Source: Lepeophtheirus salmonis | Taxonomy: Eukaryota > Arthropoda > Copepoda > Siphonostomatoida > Caligidae | Direction of reading: 5' to 3' | Assembly (NCBI RefSeq): GCF_016086655.4 | Contig: NC_092584.1 | Span: forward strand, 7,491,907 to 7,555,906 | DNA length: 64,000 nucleotides | Shown: piece after piece, positions 24,901-35,669 of the stretch | How the letters are laid out: each line of letters starts with the position of its first letter | Numbering within the stretch: the stretch's first letter is position 1 | Notes under the pieces: generated by a model | Seen by the model: the letters and a program-made list of their open reading frames with translations, nothing else | The model's database searches: none | What the model was told of the DNA's origin: nothing | Position numbers and translations under genes: made by a program

Positions 24901-27900
24901 GCTGATTGGCTTGAAAATCTCCTATAATCAAGGAATTTGTGTAGTTATCTCTCTGCAGATTAAAATAAATACCCCCCAACCTAAAAAAACAACTTGGGGA
25001 CGCCCTTGTTATAAATGTCTTTTTTAGAATACTTAATAACACAAATCAAAAAATTAAAACTGAAACTGTTTACCCAGACCCACCATGCTTGCATTCAATT
25101 ATAGTGCTCCCTAAAAATGCTTCAAATTTATAGATTAGGTAAATCATGTCGACTCAGTATTACTTGACAGTCCGGAAATTATATCTTCATATTACGTAAT
25201 TATGAACCTAAAAGAAAATACGAGACTCACAAGTTTTGTAATTAATTTGGAGTAAGATTTTAAATCTAAAAACGTGACGTCCTCCGTCATCATTAAATAA
25301 ACACAATAATGTATGCAGTAAAACAGAATTTATGGCCTATTTTGAGATCCATATGACGGATGAGGGGGGCTTCAATTTGAATGTGTCGTGTTTCTTTATC
25401 ATACATTTAAAATTGCCTTGATTGATGATGCATGAAAATTTCAATGTGTGGGGTGAGATTGGTTGGAAATGTTTGAGCCTTAATGTTTTATGCTGTAGGT
25501 ATACAATACTGATGAGCAAATCCCAGACTCTGCATCAACGGCTTCAGCCATAGCAACAGGAGTAAAAACAATGTATGGAACAATGGGATTCGATAATAGC
25601 GTGAAAAGGGGAAGCGGCGAATCTCAAGTTAAGGCTACAAAAGTGGAATCTATTTTAAAGTGGGCTCAGGATGTTGGAATGGATACAGGTAACAAAAGAT
25701 ATTTTGTTCTCTCTAAGAGTTGATTTGCATCAATTAACTTTGGGACTGGTCAATGAAAAATTCAATAGGCAGGTTCAATTTTTGAAAGAGACATTTATCT
25801 GTAAATGTATATAGTTTCTTTTTTATAAAAAAATAGTTGTTTGGTAATTTTTGTAGAGATTATGTAAAATCTTTGGCCTTTTTAGGGGGAAATGGAAAAA
25901 TTATAGGCAAAAATGACTTGACTCATTTCTTTCTTCAAAATACAGAGTGTTTTTTGTTCCTTGTCGAAAATTATAAGGCGGGAAATTACAGAAACCCATC
26001 TTTTAGAAAAAAAGAATAATCGAGTTTTTAAAAAATCCGACCTTTATTCAGTTGTTCTCCAAGCTATCACAGCATGGACCACCTGAGAAACTATCAAGGT
26101 CTCTAGGTGCCACTATTATAATTTATTATCAATAAAATACTTGTAGTAAAATAAATCCATTATTTGTTCTAGAGGTTTTATTAATGTGCCTATCACGTTG
26201 TATAAGGGAGTTGGGTTGTCCATGGATGGCGTTAGAAAGATAAGATTTCATAGTTTAGAAAAATTGAAGACAGTTTTGTAATTATTTGAGGGCGCTATAA
26301 TATGCTGAACAAATATAGCGTATCTTTGAAAATTTAACCAAAATATCTCTTCATGTGAAGAGACATTTCTCTGTTGATATTTTCTTTTAGAAAGAATATG
26401 ACCTTTGGAAAGACTTATTGATTTTGGTAGACATTAAGCAATTATTTCAAATGTTTGACGTTCTGATTTATTTATTGTCATTGCCATTGCTAACTTGCCA
26501 TGTTCTTTCTCCAACCATAATCAAAATGAAAGATACATACTTAAATCAGCTCGATAATCCTCTTCCCAATTCCCATTTTTACTTTGTATTTAATATATTT
26601 TTTCCCTCTTTTTGTTATTATAATAATTTGTTTTTTGGATTTTTATTTTTATGGTGCATTTTCGAATTGATAACCCATACTTTAAAAAACAACAACTTTG
26701 AGACACGGGGAATTGATCTTGTTTTATAGAAATAATCAACTTATTTACGAAAAAAAACAAATTTCCCCACCAGACCCAAGGAATCTCGTCTGATCAGAAA
26801 AAAACATAGCCTTAGGTACATAACTCAGAATTTCAAACAACTTTTATTTTATATATATAGTCTGTCTCTGTTTTGAAGTTTTTACAATTGTTTTTCCAAG
26901 TGGGACGAACATTAGAAACACGCATAAATTCTTTTAGTACTATGGAGGATTACTTATTTTTACTTCTAACAGGACTTGTCACAAACACCCGAGTCACACA
27001 TGCAACTCCAGGAGCATTTTATGCTAATACGGCGGAAAGAAATTGGGAATGTGACTCCGTTATTCCAGTTGAACAAGAAGGGGACTTCTATGACATTGCC
27101 AAACAGGCGGTATACAATGATCCGGGACGACGACTTAAACTTTTGATGGGAGGAGGTCGAAAAGCTTGGGTAAATAACCCGAGCCCTTCAAAAATGTCAA
27201 AAAGGCCTGAAAATGAGTTTGAATGCTCCCGTAAGGACAATGAGAACTTGATTCAAAAGTTTCTCAAAAAGAATGAGGAAGTTTCTGGATTTGAGAATCA
27301 AAAAGGACGGTACATCAAGGACTATGCTGAGCTTAGCAAGGCAATGAATGAAATGAATTCTTATGACTATCTTCTTGGTAAGTTGATGATGATTTTTTTT
27401 TTTCTCCCGATTTCCCCATCTATTCAATATTTTGTTTATAGGGTTATTTTCGGACTCGTTGATGCAGTTAGACTCTGAGATTAATAAAAGATCCTTGGAG
27501 AGAGAGCCTGATATTGTAGAAATGACAGAATTTGCTGTCAAATTTCTATCCAAGAATGAATCAAGCAATGGGTTCTTTTTGATGATAGAAGGAGGAATGA
27601 TTGATAAATCACATCACTACGGGGAGGTAATTAATTAATTCAATAAGTTATCCATCACAAGGGTGTCAAACATAGTTGTTGGGGTGATGGGGGGACCGCA
27701 AATAAACTTAAAAATATACAAAGAATGATTTAACAGACATACATTTATTAATTACAAGCAGTAATACCCAACATGTCCCGGAGTAATTAGGCGTCGTTTT
27801 AAAGCACAATTTTCCTTGAATAATATGGAAAATAACTCCAAAAGAAATCCTCAGTTTAAATCTCCGTTTTTATTAGGACAATGTAAGTACTCACTACGTA

Positions 27901-30900
27901 TAAATTCATAAGACGTGTACTCTCTTCAAGAATGAAAGATTAAGAGGTTCCAAAATAATAATAATAACATTTTGAGATGACTCATGACCATACTTTGACC
28001 ACTCACTAATAAAAACTACCAGATTTCCTTTTAAAATACCAGCATTTATATTGTAGTCAAATCTTAAAATATACTGAAAATGCATTTGTATAGTTATATA
28101 TATAAGATATCAAAAACTAACAGAAAGAGTGATTCTTGCATACACCCGTTATATTTCATTAATATGAACACAACAACTATTATTTCTTATATTAAAAATA
28201 TTTATATGATTTACTGCTTACATGTTTGATGCCATATGTACACGCCCGCATTATTTCATTAATAGGACTACATTTTTAGTTCTTAAATCAAAATATTTTT
28301 AAGAAATTCATCATTCAATATACTCTGCACCTCCTAACTTATTGTCATATTTTCATGCAATCAGACAGACATACAAACTTTGCTTATTCATACCGTTGAG
28401 TAAAAATGATGATAGTCTGTATGTAGGGGGAATTTTTTAAGGGACACCAATAGGGATAAGAGATGGGACGGGATCGATTTTAAGTCTCCTAGAACTACAC
28501 AGAAACGTTTTCTGAGGAATATAATATATATATATATATATGCATAAAGTCAGAGTGAAAGTCAAACTTTACTTTTTTAGCATAAATTAGACTTTTGAAT
28601 TGAAAATTGGTAAATTGAGAGCTCAATAGCTACTGCTTGAGGTATACAAAGTATTTGCCTTATTTGCAATGACAGCCTCAAGTTGTCGCCGAAAGGAAGT
28701 TAAAGCTATACACTCCATGAATAGGAACTACCATTCCTCCCCTAATGGCTAATGTTAAGGGTGCTATTAGACTTTTTCTCTACAGAGTTCCACCAATAAG
28801 TATCTAGACTCTAGAGGGTTGAGGTAGGAGATGAAGAATAACCAAGAGTCTTATTCAAGCCCAGAAATATGCAAATTTTACTCTTGGTAATTCATTTTTC
28901 CAACTATTTGAAATAAACACGGCGAGAAAAAAGACAAGTGACAATATTTTATTTCTTCCCTTTGGTGCAACTGAATATTTTTATAAGTTGATGAAAAAAG
29001 CGGCAGAGTGGAGCGCTGTCTGGTGGCAAATTAATACAACTTCCTATATTATATAATATAACAAATATAGGTAGGGTGCACTTTTACATTTATTTAATTG
29101 AAAATTGAATAGAAAAGTCCTTGAATTTATTTATGCTACTCACCTAGGCGTCTAACTGTCGCGCCATCTTACGGAAAATATATTATTATGAGTTTACTCA
29201 TATCTTTTTAACTATAATTAATTGTAAAATCTGTTAAATTCTTATTTTGGAGAGAAAGTATCCTATATTCATAATTATGTAATCAACAAACTATCCCGAT
29301 GTACAAAATAAGAAATGTTGCTAATTAATGGTTCATTCTTTTCTATTAACTAATCATCCCTCTGAATCCTGAATAGTGGAGGATTTAAATTTACATGCGT
29401 ACTATCATTATTTAAACAAAAATTATAAATAGCTTAGAATAATTGAATTGAGTTTCAGCGTCTCAGCTTAATCAATCACTAATTCAAAGGGCATCAAGGG
29501 GGGGAGGGGGCATCACCTTCAGCCTACCCTCTTGCAGATAGCGGACCAGTGCGACTCCGATTTTTTCTTATTGAGAAAAAACTTTATTCTAAATAAACAG
29601 TTATGATCCTAATTTCAAATTTTATACAAACATACACATATACATACAAAAGATATAAGATTCAATTTTTTCATCCCGCCAAAATGTGTTTGACACCTTT
29701 GTTTAAACATTAAAAGTTATCCAATTGTTATTTCGACAATTTTTCAAATCTATTAAATCCTTTTGAATTTCTCGTTTACGTAATAATTCAATAAAAATCA
29801 TATACCTTCAATAAGAGGCTTACTGGACTGGTTTGACATCAACAAAATGTGTTTGATACCCTAGTTTTGAGTTTTTATTTTACCAACTTTAATTTTGAAC
29901 AACATTAAGATTTAATTAATACAATGCTCTTCAATGCATATAGGCCAATAATGCTTTACAAGAAACAATGATGCTGGATAATGCTATTGAAAAAACGTTG
30001 GAGCTTGTGGATACAGAAGACACGTTAATTATTGTAACATCGGATCATGGACACACCATGTCATACTCTGGTTATACGAAAAGAGGCGGAGATATTAGAG
30101 GTACAATGGGGGTATTATAGTGGCGTAATTAACGGGGGGAGAGGGGGAAAACCTCCAAATAATGTTTCCAGTAGAAGTATTTGTTGAACCTATTAATGAT
30201 CCAAAGTCACTCAAATCCGCCCCCACACCAATAAAAAAATCATGATTATCAGGGTCTGTTAGAGGGTTGGAGGTGTATAAGGGACTCTTGACTAGGGAAA
30301 ACTACAACTATGTATATATCCTGAGAGGCCCATAAAGTTAAATAAGAATGATATTTTCTAAAAGAATAGATAAAATTGTTTTCGTCAAAACACCTCATTT
30401 AATTAAATAGTCACAAATTACATTAGTCATGGAAGTTTATTGATGTCATTTTGATTTCTTTTTTTTTTTCTCCACTTGAGTAATCGATCCTGCTTCAAGT
30501 ATACTCGTATATATAAAAGATTTAAGTATATATGAATCACAAAAACATCACTTGATCTCTTGGTAACAAACTTATCAATATAATCTCCTCTAAATCTCCT
30601 TTGATAAAAACCTTCTAAAGTTTAAATAGTCCATGCTGCGTCAGATTTAGAGATAACATGAATCTTAATATATATATGAGCTCCAAATCAATCTGAAAGT
30701 TTATAAAACCTTATAAAAATAGTCAAAATATTTCAAATGCAAAATTAAAAAACAAAACAAAAAAAAAAAAACTTGCCCGATAGCATTGAAACTGAAAAGA
30801 TTGTGTCCAATTATTAAATAACATTCGATACTGCTGTGAATGATGTACTTATGAGGACTAAATTAATTTCTAATTCAATTTAGGACAGAGTGTTTGGAGG

Positions 30901-32807
30901 AAAATTATTAATGCTTCATTTGTAGTTAGATTCTCTCAAAAAAGTATGGGGAATTGTGAAATAAAACACAATTTTCACATTTCAAGATTAAAATTTATTT
31001 TGTCGCCTTCAAAGTAATCTCCATATTAGATACAATACGCATAGCTCAAAGTTTTTTAAAATAAATCTGAGAACCCAAGAAAGACTTGCACTTTTGAAAG
31101 AAGACTTGATACCAAAGCCTTTTGGACTTGCAATATATGGACTTTGCTCCACCTCCAATTATAATAAAGTATTGATTTGTGTCACATTATAAAATTCAAA
31201 GTGGAAATGATAAAATAATAATTCAAGCATTCAAAAACAGTACAAGTATCACGAGTGTTAAAAATGCAGTTTGACAAACATCTAATTGATATCTCGTCTA
31301 TATTGATATTTTGTTACAAAAAAAGGAGATATTATTTATAAAAAATTTCCAAATTTATTTTCAAACTAATAAATATTTAAAAAAGACGAAAGAAAGGCCT
31401 CTCACGAGTATTTTTCCCTCAGGCCCCACTCACACTTAACCCAGCCCTAACAGCCTAATATATATAATTGATCGGAATGTGATTATTAACTAAATTGCAG
31501 TGTGCGTAATTTTAAAAGAAAAGTATATTTGAAGAGCAAGGCTTAGAATATTCTTCTTTATTATTCCTCGCTATTTTAAAAATTCTAACGTATTAGGAAA
31601 CAAGAATTATTATAGTTTATAAGGTGTCCGGTAAAGGATTATAGTAAAAAGGTTCCGAACAAAAACGTTGAGACAATATTGTTGTGTGGTAAAATCGTGA
31701 TGCACATTTCATTGCAATTATATTATATTCGGGCCTTTAAACAATTGAAGGATAAAAAAACATCTTGGACCCCTTCTAATATCCAAAGATACCCCCAGAA
31801 TCTCAGATTTAATAGGCGGAGTTCTGGCCCCAAGGCTGTTTAGACTCCACTGTCACCGCGTTTCTAAGCATCAAAGACGCTTTCTAATGGTCTATAGTAC
31901 ACCCCAAGTAACGATTTGTGCACATGAATTAATAAATTTGCAGAAGCCAATTACCTTAGCATAAAAAATCCTTCAAATAACGAAAAACATACCCCTTGGT
32001 CCTCAATTGATTTGTCCAAATATATATATTTTCTCATGAAATTTCGCACGATATTATTGTTGTGCAATGAAATTCCTCACAATCATATTGGTTACAGGGA
32101 TGTTGCTTCCCGATGATCTTACCCCCACAACAAGTTTGCCTCAGAATGATAATGTATAACACGATTTTTTCTCCAACTTTTTACTACAATAATTTTACAG
32201 TGATAGTTATCCCTGTCAGCAGAATTATCTCAAACTACCCATATTGTTTTATAAAGTTCTGATAGGCCCAGGCTTTTTACGCTCATTAATTTAGCCAATA
32301 TTCATATTTCTAATAATTCATAAAAATCTTGGTACTCTCCCAATTTCCAGGTTTTGGTGGAGAAGGAAACGATGAAAAAAAGTATAATCTTCTTTCTTAC
32401 GCAAATGGAATTGGGTTTAACAATCATTATAGCGTCACAAATGGAAAAATTGAACGTAAAACAGTGAAACTCGAGGAAAGCATCAAACCAAATTATATTC
32501 AGCCATCAACAATTGCCACAGATTCGGAATATCATTCAGGAGCGGATGTAGGGATTTTTGCGATTGGTACGTAACAACATTTTGAATGTAAAAACAAAAG
32601 TCCTTAATATCATATTTTCAATATGTAGGTCCTTGGAGTCATTTAATTCATTCAGTCCACGAACAAAGTTATATTAACACGGTCATGGCATACAGCGCTT
32701 GTCTTGGAGACTATACAAAAGAGCCGCATTGTAATAAATGTAATCAAGTCTCTATGTCGATCATGGTCTTACTATTTTCTTATTTGATGTCCCAGCTTTT
32801 AAAATAA
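21923..32807 (+). CDS. Alkaline phosphatase, secreted, probably GPI-anchored (8 exons)
   Basis: It hydrolyses phosphate monoesters at the cell surface through a phosphoserine intermediate, with two Zn and one Mg. Exons: 21923-21998, 23985-24226, 25499-25688, 26973-27377, 27442-27626, 29944-30100, 32351-32566, 32629-32807. All introns are GT..AG, phases agree, and the sum is 1650 nt (549 residues), the usual length. Seen: signal peptide (residues 1 to about 21), metal Asp60 in LFIGDGMS, nucleophile Ser117 in IPDSASTAS, His179 and Thr181 in VTHATPG, phosphate-binding Arg192 in ERNWECD, Glu354, Asp359 and His363 in the EGG..D..HH motif, Asp400 and His401 in TSDHGH, and His480 in YHSGADVG. Spacing matches vertebrate enzymes. 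The tail from 532 (MSIMVLLFSYLMSQLL) after a Cys-containing hydrophilic stretch fits a GPI signal. The start is chosen because this ATG alone gives a signal peptide spliced in phase to exon 2. No break is seen. Confidence 0.93.
23345..23735 (-). repeat. Dispersed LTR-like repeat, copy 3 (in intron 1)
   Basis: The minus strand reads the coding tail PEIQHGNPHNLKNVL and, after a frame change, TREEGEKDVKKDI. The non-coding block follows: CCCAATTCTACTCTGAGTCG, GGGTTACACCCCGTCTTTTA and CACGAATGTTCAATC. It is the most complete copy in the window. The + strand frame at 23491-23850 is only its antisense. Confidence 0.65.
23985..24226 (+). CDS. Alkaline phosphatase exon 2 (first metal-binding Asp)
   Basis: The acceptor is TTCCTTATAG. 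It encodes DAAYWRKVNDKELQRAL, then NVILFIGDGMSLPTLTAGR (Asp60 is the Zn/Mg ligand) and TFETFPNVGLSR. The donor CGG|GTAAGA ends in phase 0. The open frame runs on into the intron, so an ORF finder overcalls it at both ends. Confidence 0.93.
24361..24556. repeat. Short MITE in intron 2 (copy a)
   Basis: The left end TTGTTGTGTTGTTCC, then CAGTCCAGTCC, is mirrored by the right end GGGACCTACACAACACTA. The core is GTGATGTCATTTCC. About 196 bp, no coding capacity. Confidence 0.55.
24562..24892. repeat. Short MITE in intron 2 (copy b)
   Basis: The left end GGTTAGGTCCAGTCC is mirrored on the right by CTGAACC..GGACTGAATAAATATG and ACTCAACACAAC. The core is GTGACGTCATTGAAA. It sits immediately beside copy a. 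Confidence 0.5.
25499..25688 (+). CDS. Alkaline phosphatase exon 3 (catalytic serine)
   Basis: The acceptor is ATGCTGTAG. It begins VYNTDEQIPDSASTASAIAT with nucleophile Ser117 and continues to VESILKWAQDVGMDT. The donor is G|GTAACA, phase 1. This exon is missing from simple ATG-based ORF lists because it has no long ATG-started frame. Confidence 0.92.
26530..26880 (+). repeat. Dispersed 330-bp repeat, copy 2 (intron 3)
   Basis: Collinear with 18785-19110: CATTTTCGAATTGATAAC, GGGAATTGATCTTGTTTTAT, CAAGGAATCTCGTCTGATCA, then AGTCTGTCTCTGTTTTGAAG. It ends about 90 bp before exon 4. Confidence 0.65.
26973..27377 (+). CDS. Alkaline phosphatase exon 4
   Basis: The acceptor is TACTTCTAACAG. It encodes GLVTNTRVTHATPGAFYANT (His179, Thr181), ERNWECDS (Arg192), KLLMGGGRKAW and the lineage-variable region up to SYDYLL. 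The donor is G|GTAAGT, phase 1, followed by a 64-bp intron. Confidence 0.93.
27442..27626 (+). CDS. Alkaline phosphatase exon 5 (Zn-site motif)
   Basis: The acceptor is TTTGTTTATAG. It encodes GLFSDSLMQLDSEINKRS and FFLMIEGGMIDKSHHYGE with Glu354, Asp359 and His363. The usual Arg or similar after EGG is Met357, and the residue after the Asp is Lys360. The donor is GAG|GTAATT, phase 0. Confidence 0.93.
27658..29864. mobile_element. hAT-like non-autonomous element in intron 5
   Basis: The left end CAAGGGTGTCAAACATAG matches, inverted, both TGTGTTTGACACCTTTG (ending 29701) and TGTGTTTGATACCCTAG (ending 29864). GTGTCAAAC is a typical hAT end. The two alternative right ends differ by about 160 bp, so either the element is compound or the end was duplicated. 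The 8-bp flanks do not match at either choice, so the exact boundary is unsure. No transposase is visible inside; a TA run sits near 28524-28540. Confidence 0.5.
29944..30100 (+). CDS. Alkaline phosphatase exon 6 (DH motif)
   Basis: The acceptor is GCATATAG. It encodes ANNALQETMMLDNAIEKTLE, DTLIIVTSDHGHTMSYSGYT (Asp400, His401) and KRGGDIR. The donor is AGAG|GTACAA, phase 1. Like exon 3, it has no ATG-led frame of length. Confidence 0.92.
30965..31130 (-). pseudogene. Mariner transposase C-terminal tail (intron 6)
   Basis: The minus strand ends GDYFEGDKINFNLEM, the stereotyped last residues of several mariner transposases ('G.YFEGDK..'). A few weakly matching residues lie upstream with stops. 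Only the tail survives. Confidence 0.45.
32351..32566 (+). CDS. Alkaline phosphatase exon 7 (last Zn ligand)
   Basis: The acceptor is CAATTTCCAG. It encodes GFGGEGNDEKKYNLLSYANG and YHSGADVGIFAIG with Zn ligand His480. The donor is TTG|GTACGT, phase 1, followed by a 62-bp intron. Confidence 0.92.
32629..32807 (+). CDS. Alkaline phosphatase exon 8 (C-terminus, GPI signal)
   Basis: The acceptor is AATATGTAG. It encodes PWSHLIHSVHEQSYINTVMA, then YSACLGDYTKEPHCNKCNQ and the hydrophobic tail, ending at TAA 32805-32807. HSVHEQSYI..VMAY.AC corresponds to the conserved C-terminal helix of animal enzymes. Confidence 0.92.
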
Positions 32808-32808
32808 A
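32803..32808 (+). promoter_or_regulatory. Possible polyadenylation signal overlapping the stop codon
   Basis: AATAAA overlaps the TAA stop of the alkaline phosphatase. If used, the 3' UTR would be only about 15-30 nt. Later AATAAA-like sites exist (about 33128), so this one is only a candidate. Confidence 0.3.
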
Positions 32809-32814
32809 TTATTT

Positions 32815-33575
32815 TAAGTGATATGTTTTGAACACTTTGAGAAGGGGTGGTTCTAAGATCTCGATTATTGTTCCTAAAAAAACATAAAAAAAGAGAAATC
32901 TGTTATGGGGTTTATCTGCCTGATTTGTGAATTAACAATATATCATTTGTGATTATTATCCTTGAAATATAAGAAATCCCTTTTCGAATTGTTTTTTAAG
33001 AAATATAAATTACTTTTAACAAGCTTTTTTTACTACAAATGCACTCATTAACTTTGATGAGATAGAGAGTTATGTATGGAATAGCAGCTGATATTACATT
33101 TGTAGCAGTGAGTATATGATTTTTGAATTAAAAATAAAACAAAAAACAGACAAACCAAAAGAACGACTAGAAGGGGATGGAATTAATCAAATTCACCGAA
33201 TTTGATTAAAAATTTCAAAATTTGTAAATAATTCCAAGAAAATACATTTTTGTAACAGCAAAAAGTTGTGTCTACTCTGAAAGAAGTCTGAAGAGCAGTC
33301 TATGAATTTTTGAACTTAAAATCAAATTTAAAGAGATTTAAAAGCAATTTTATAAAATTTATAGAGTGAAGAAAATCCCACTTTACCTGATGAAAAGTTG
33401 AAATGAAGAAACCAAGCTTTTTCGTCATTTTCATCAATGTTTATGACTTATCAATATTTTTTACTTTAACCCGATGAAAATTATTATGAAGATAATAGCT
33501 CCATAAAATATTTTTTAATTATTTGTCTGTAAAAATCCAGCTGTTTTGGCCAAGTTTAATTTCATATTTAATGTT
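32815..33575. other. AT-rich intergenic DNA
   Basis: It probably includes the alkaline phosphatase 3' flank. No gene is recognised. Confidence 0.45.
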
Positions 33576-33579
33576 TATC

Positions 33580-34157
33580 TCTGGCAAATATGAGAGATTG
33601 GTAGTTAATTCCTTCAGAATGGTTAGCGTTCTATCCTGAAAACGCCATTGCTTCTGGACTAAGAATAATTGGAAGGAAGTTTGTTTTTGAACAAGACAAC
33701 TAACCAAAACATATATCCAAGCTCTGGAAAAATTTTGTGGGAAAGAAAGAAGCCTCTCACATTGTATCTATCATGTATTGGACAGCTCAATCTCCTGATG
33801 AACCCAATAGAGCTATTGTGTGAACACTTAGACAGAAAAATTCGGGGAAAGTGCACCACAAGTAAGAAGAACAATTTGAAGAATGCTTGGAATGATATCA
33901 CACCTTCACTATCTTGAAAAACTAACAAAAAGGATGACAAGAGTCTGTAAAAAAAAGATATAGCGGCAAAGGGATGATTTTTTGATTCAGCTAAAATTTA
34001 AACAAAAATACTTTGATTTTTACAAATAAATGTTTACTATAATACGCATATTGCACCTTAATTTTTCTTCATTTTAATAGCCTAACTACATTGTTATCTG
34101 ATGATAAAGTCATTAAGTGAAATTCCATGTTTTTCCAAACATTTTCTTGCCAGTGTA
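33580..34157 (+). pseudogene. Tc1-like transposase 3' half with right terminus
   Basis: In + frames with stops: FEQDN, a stop, PKHISKLWKNFVGKK; then YWTAQSPDEPN, which with a frame slip continues as NPIELLCEHLDRKIRGK. These are the Q(D)N.PKHT and W.AQSPDLNPIE..W.L.R.. blocks of Tc1 transposases, carrying the second and third catalytic acids. The right end ATTTTCTTGCCAGTGTA reads as a Tc1 terminus (TACACTGGCAAGAAAA on the other strand). The 5' half and left end are not found. Confidence 0.65.
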
Positions 34158-34232
34158 TAATTTGGCTTATAAACTGTCAACATTTTCAGAATGTAAAAAA
34201 AAACAAATAAAAAAATAAAAAAAATTATAATC

Positions 34233-34656
34233 TGGTAACCCTGAGTAAAATATGATGCACACCAGGTGAGTTGCTACCTTTTATCATGAGGTGAATAGAA
34301 ACAAAGAATGAAGGTAGAAGAAAGAAACGGAGAGACGAATGTTGAAAGATACAGAGGGATAAGAGAAGAGGCAAGGAAAATGAGGTTTTATTTTGGTCAG
34401 AAACAGGCTCTTAATGACCTCGGAGGCCAAAAAAAAAAATAACACGAGCATGCTTGGTGATTTTTATAAGTCTACTAGCTAAATTTTCACCAGATCCGTT
34501 TGACCATTTTGACCAAACTATTAAATATATAAAGGAACTGCACAATAGGATTTTTAACTAAAGACTGATATATTTCCTATCTCCAATGTACATAATATAA
34601 GAATAAAAAAAACTTTTTCATTAGCATGGACTCGCTTGAACATAATGGTTACAACA
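34233..34656 (-). repeat. Ty3/gypsy 3' LTR
   Basis: Read on the minus strand, 424 bp start TGTTGTAACCATTATG and end GGTTACCA, so it has TG..CA ends with short inverted termini (TGTAACC/GGTTACCA). An AATAAAA site lies inside (about 34390-34400). It directly follows a polypurine tract and lies downstream of the integrase relic. A matching 5' LTR is not present within the window. Confidence 0.6.
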
Positions 34657-34672
34657 ATGCTCCCACCAGACT
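34657..34672 (-). other. Polypurine tract of the gypsy relic
   Basis: The minus strand has CTGGTGGGAGCA just before the TGTTGTAACC LTR start. This is where the plus-strand primer of LTR retrotransposons sits. Confidence 0.5.
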
Positions 34673-34734
34673 CTAGCTCTAATTAGACAATAAATAGTTG
34701 ATCTGATACTAACTGGAAGTTCTTAAATTACTCT

Positions 34735-35660
34735 CAGTGAGCGGGTTTAATATCTTGGAGCCTATGGAACAAGTTTTTATCGTTAAGAGTCTTCAATTCT
34801 TCTGTCAGGGAGAATGGAAGAATATGGGCTTCTTCCAATAAGTGAGGAAGGGTAGAAAATGCAATTCCTGGAACAATTGGTACAGAAGAACAGAGGCTGA
34901 GTAGGACAAACAGAAGGCCTCGATCCAAGATTCTCCCACCTCATACATTCTGGAAGACAGAAACCACTTCAGGGTACGGTGGAATCTTTCAGGGATACCG
35001 TTTTACTCAGTATGATAAGATGCTGTGGAAAGGTTTTTTTTATCCTAAGAGCTGTCCCAATCTTGTCTACAGAGATCTAGTAAATTGGGCTCCTCGATCT
35101 GAATGCATTGAGGTAGGTACTCCAAATCTAGCGACCAATTCGGAGAAGAATGCCTGGCCACAGTCTCTGTCTTTAGGTCCAGAAGAGAAAGGACTTCGGT
35201 TCATCAAGTTGCTCTATCCAGGACCGTTAGCAGGTACCTAAGCGCATAGGAGGATGGAAGTGGTACAGCCAAGTCAAACTGTATGGATTAGAATCTTTTA
35301 GGTTCTTGTTGGAAAGGAGTTAGGCCGGCAGCTCAAGGATGTATGGCTTTTTTTTTTTTTTTTTTGACAAGCTAAGCAAGTTTTTGTCAATGATTTTACA
35401 TTTACCTTAAGGTTTTGCGAAGAGGAAGACTTGGCTATCTCTCTCAGTATCGCTTTGAATACAGGGTGGGAAAGGCCATGAGCCATTGAGAAAATCTGGT
35501 TGCATAGCATCCCAGAAGGAGGACGAACAGAGAGCGACAAAACTTGAATTATCTCCTGAGAAGGAGGGGGATGAGGATAGGAAGGTTTTAAGGATTTTAG
35601 CGTGATGAAATTTAAGGCCATCAGATGCATTGCGACTGTTTTCCCGGCGATTCCATGCGT
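34735..35660 (-). pseudogene. Ty3/gypsy integrase relic
   Basis: In order on the minus strand: a zinc-binding HHCC region with AHGLSHPVFKAI and SLTKTCLACQ (about 35485-35360, second His region changed), then the core with CGQAFFSELVARFGVP and HSDRGAQFT (about 35150-35078) carrying the second catalytic Asp, GIPERFHRTLKW (34995-34960) carrying the catalytic Glu, and a C-terminal part LLSLCSSVPIVPG, then LTEELKTLN. Stops and frame shifts occur, including a poly(T) run at 35348-35365 that breaks the frame. gag, protease and RT are absent, so the element is truncated at its 5' side near 35665. Confidence 0.75.
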
Positions 35661-35669
35661 CATAATAAT

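Noticed and set aside
27442..27626. Bacterial origin of the phosphatase suggested by the E. coli-like lysine
   Set aside because: The gene has seven spliceosomal introns and a vertebrate-like layout, spacing and C-terminus; one residue is not evidence of transfer.
28500..28545. TA microsatellite as a regulatory element
   Set aside because: Simple repeat inside a transposon-filled intron; nothing supports function.
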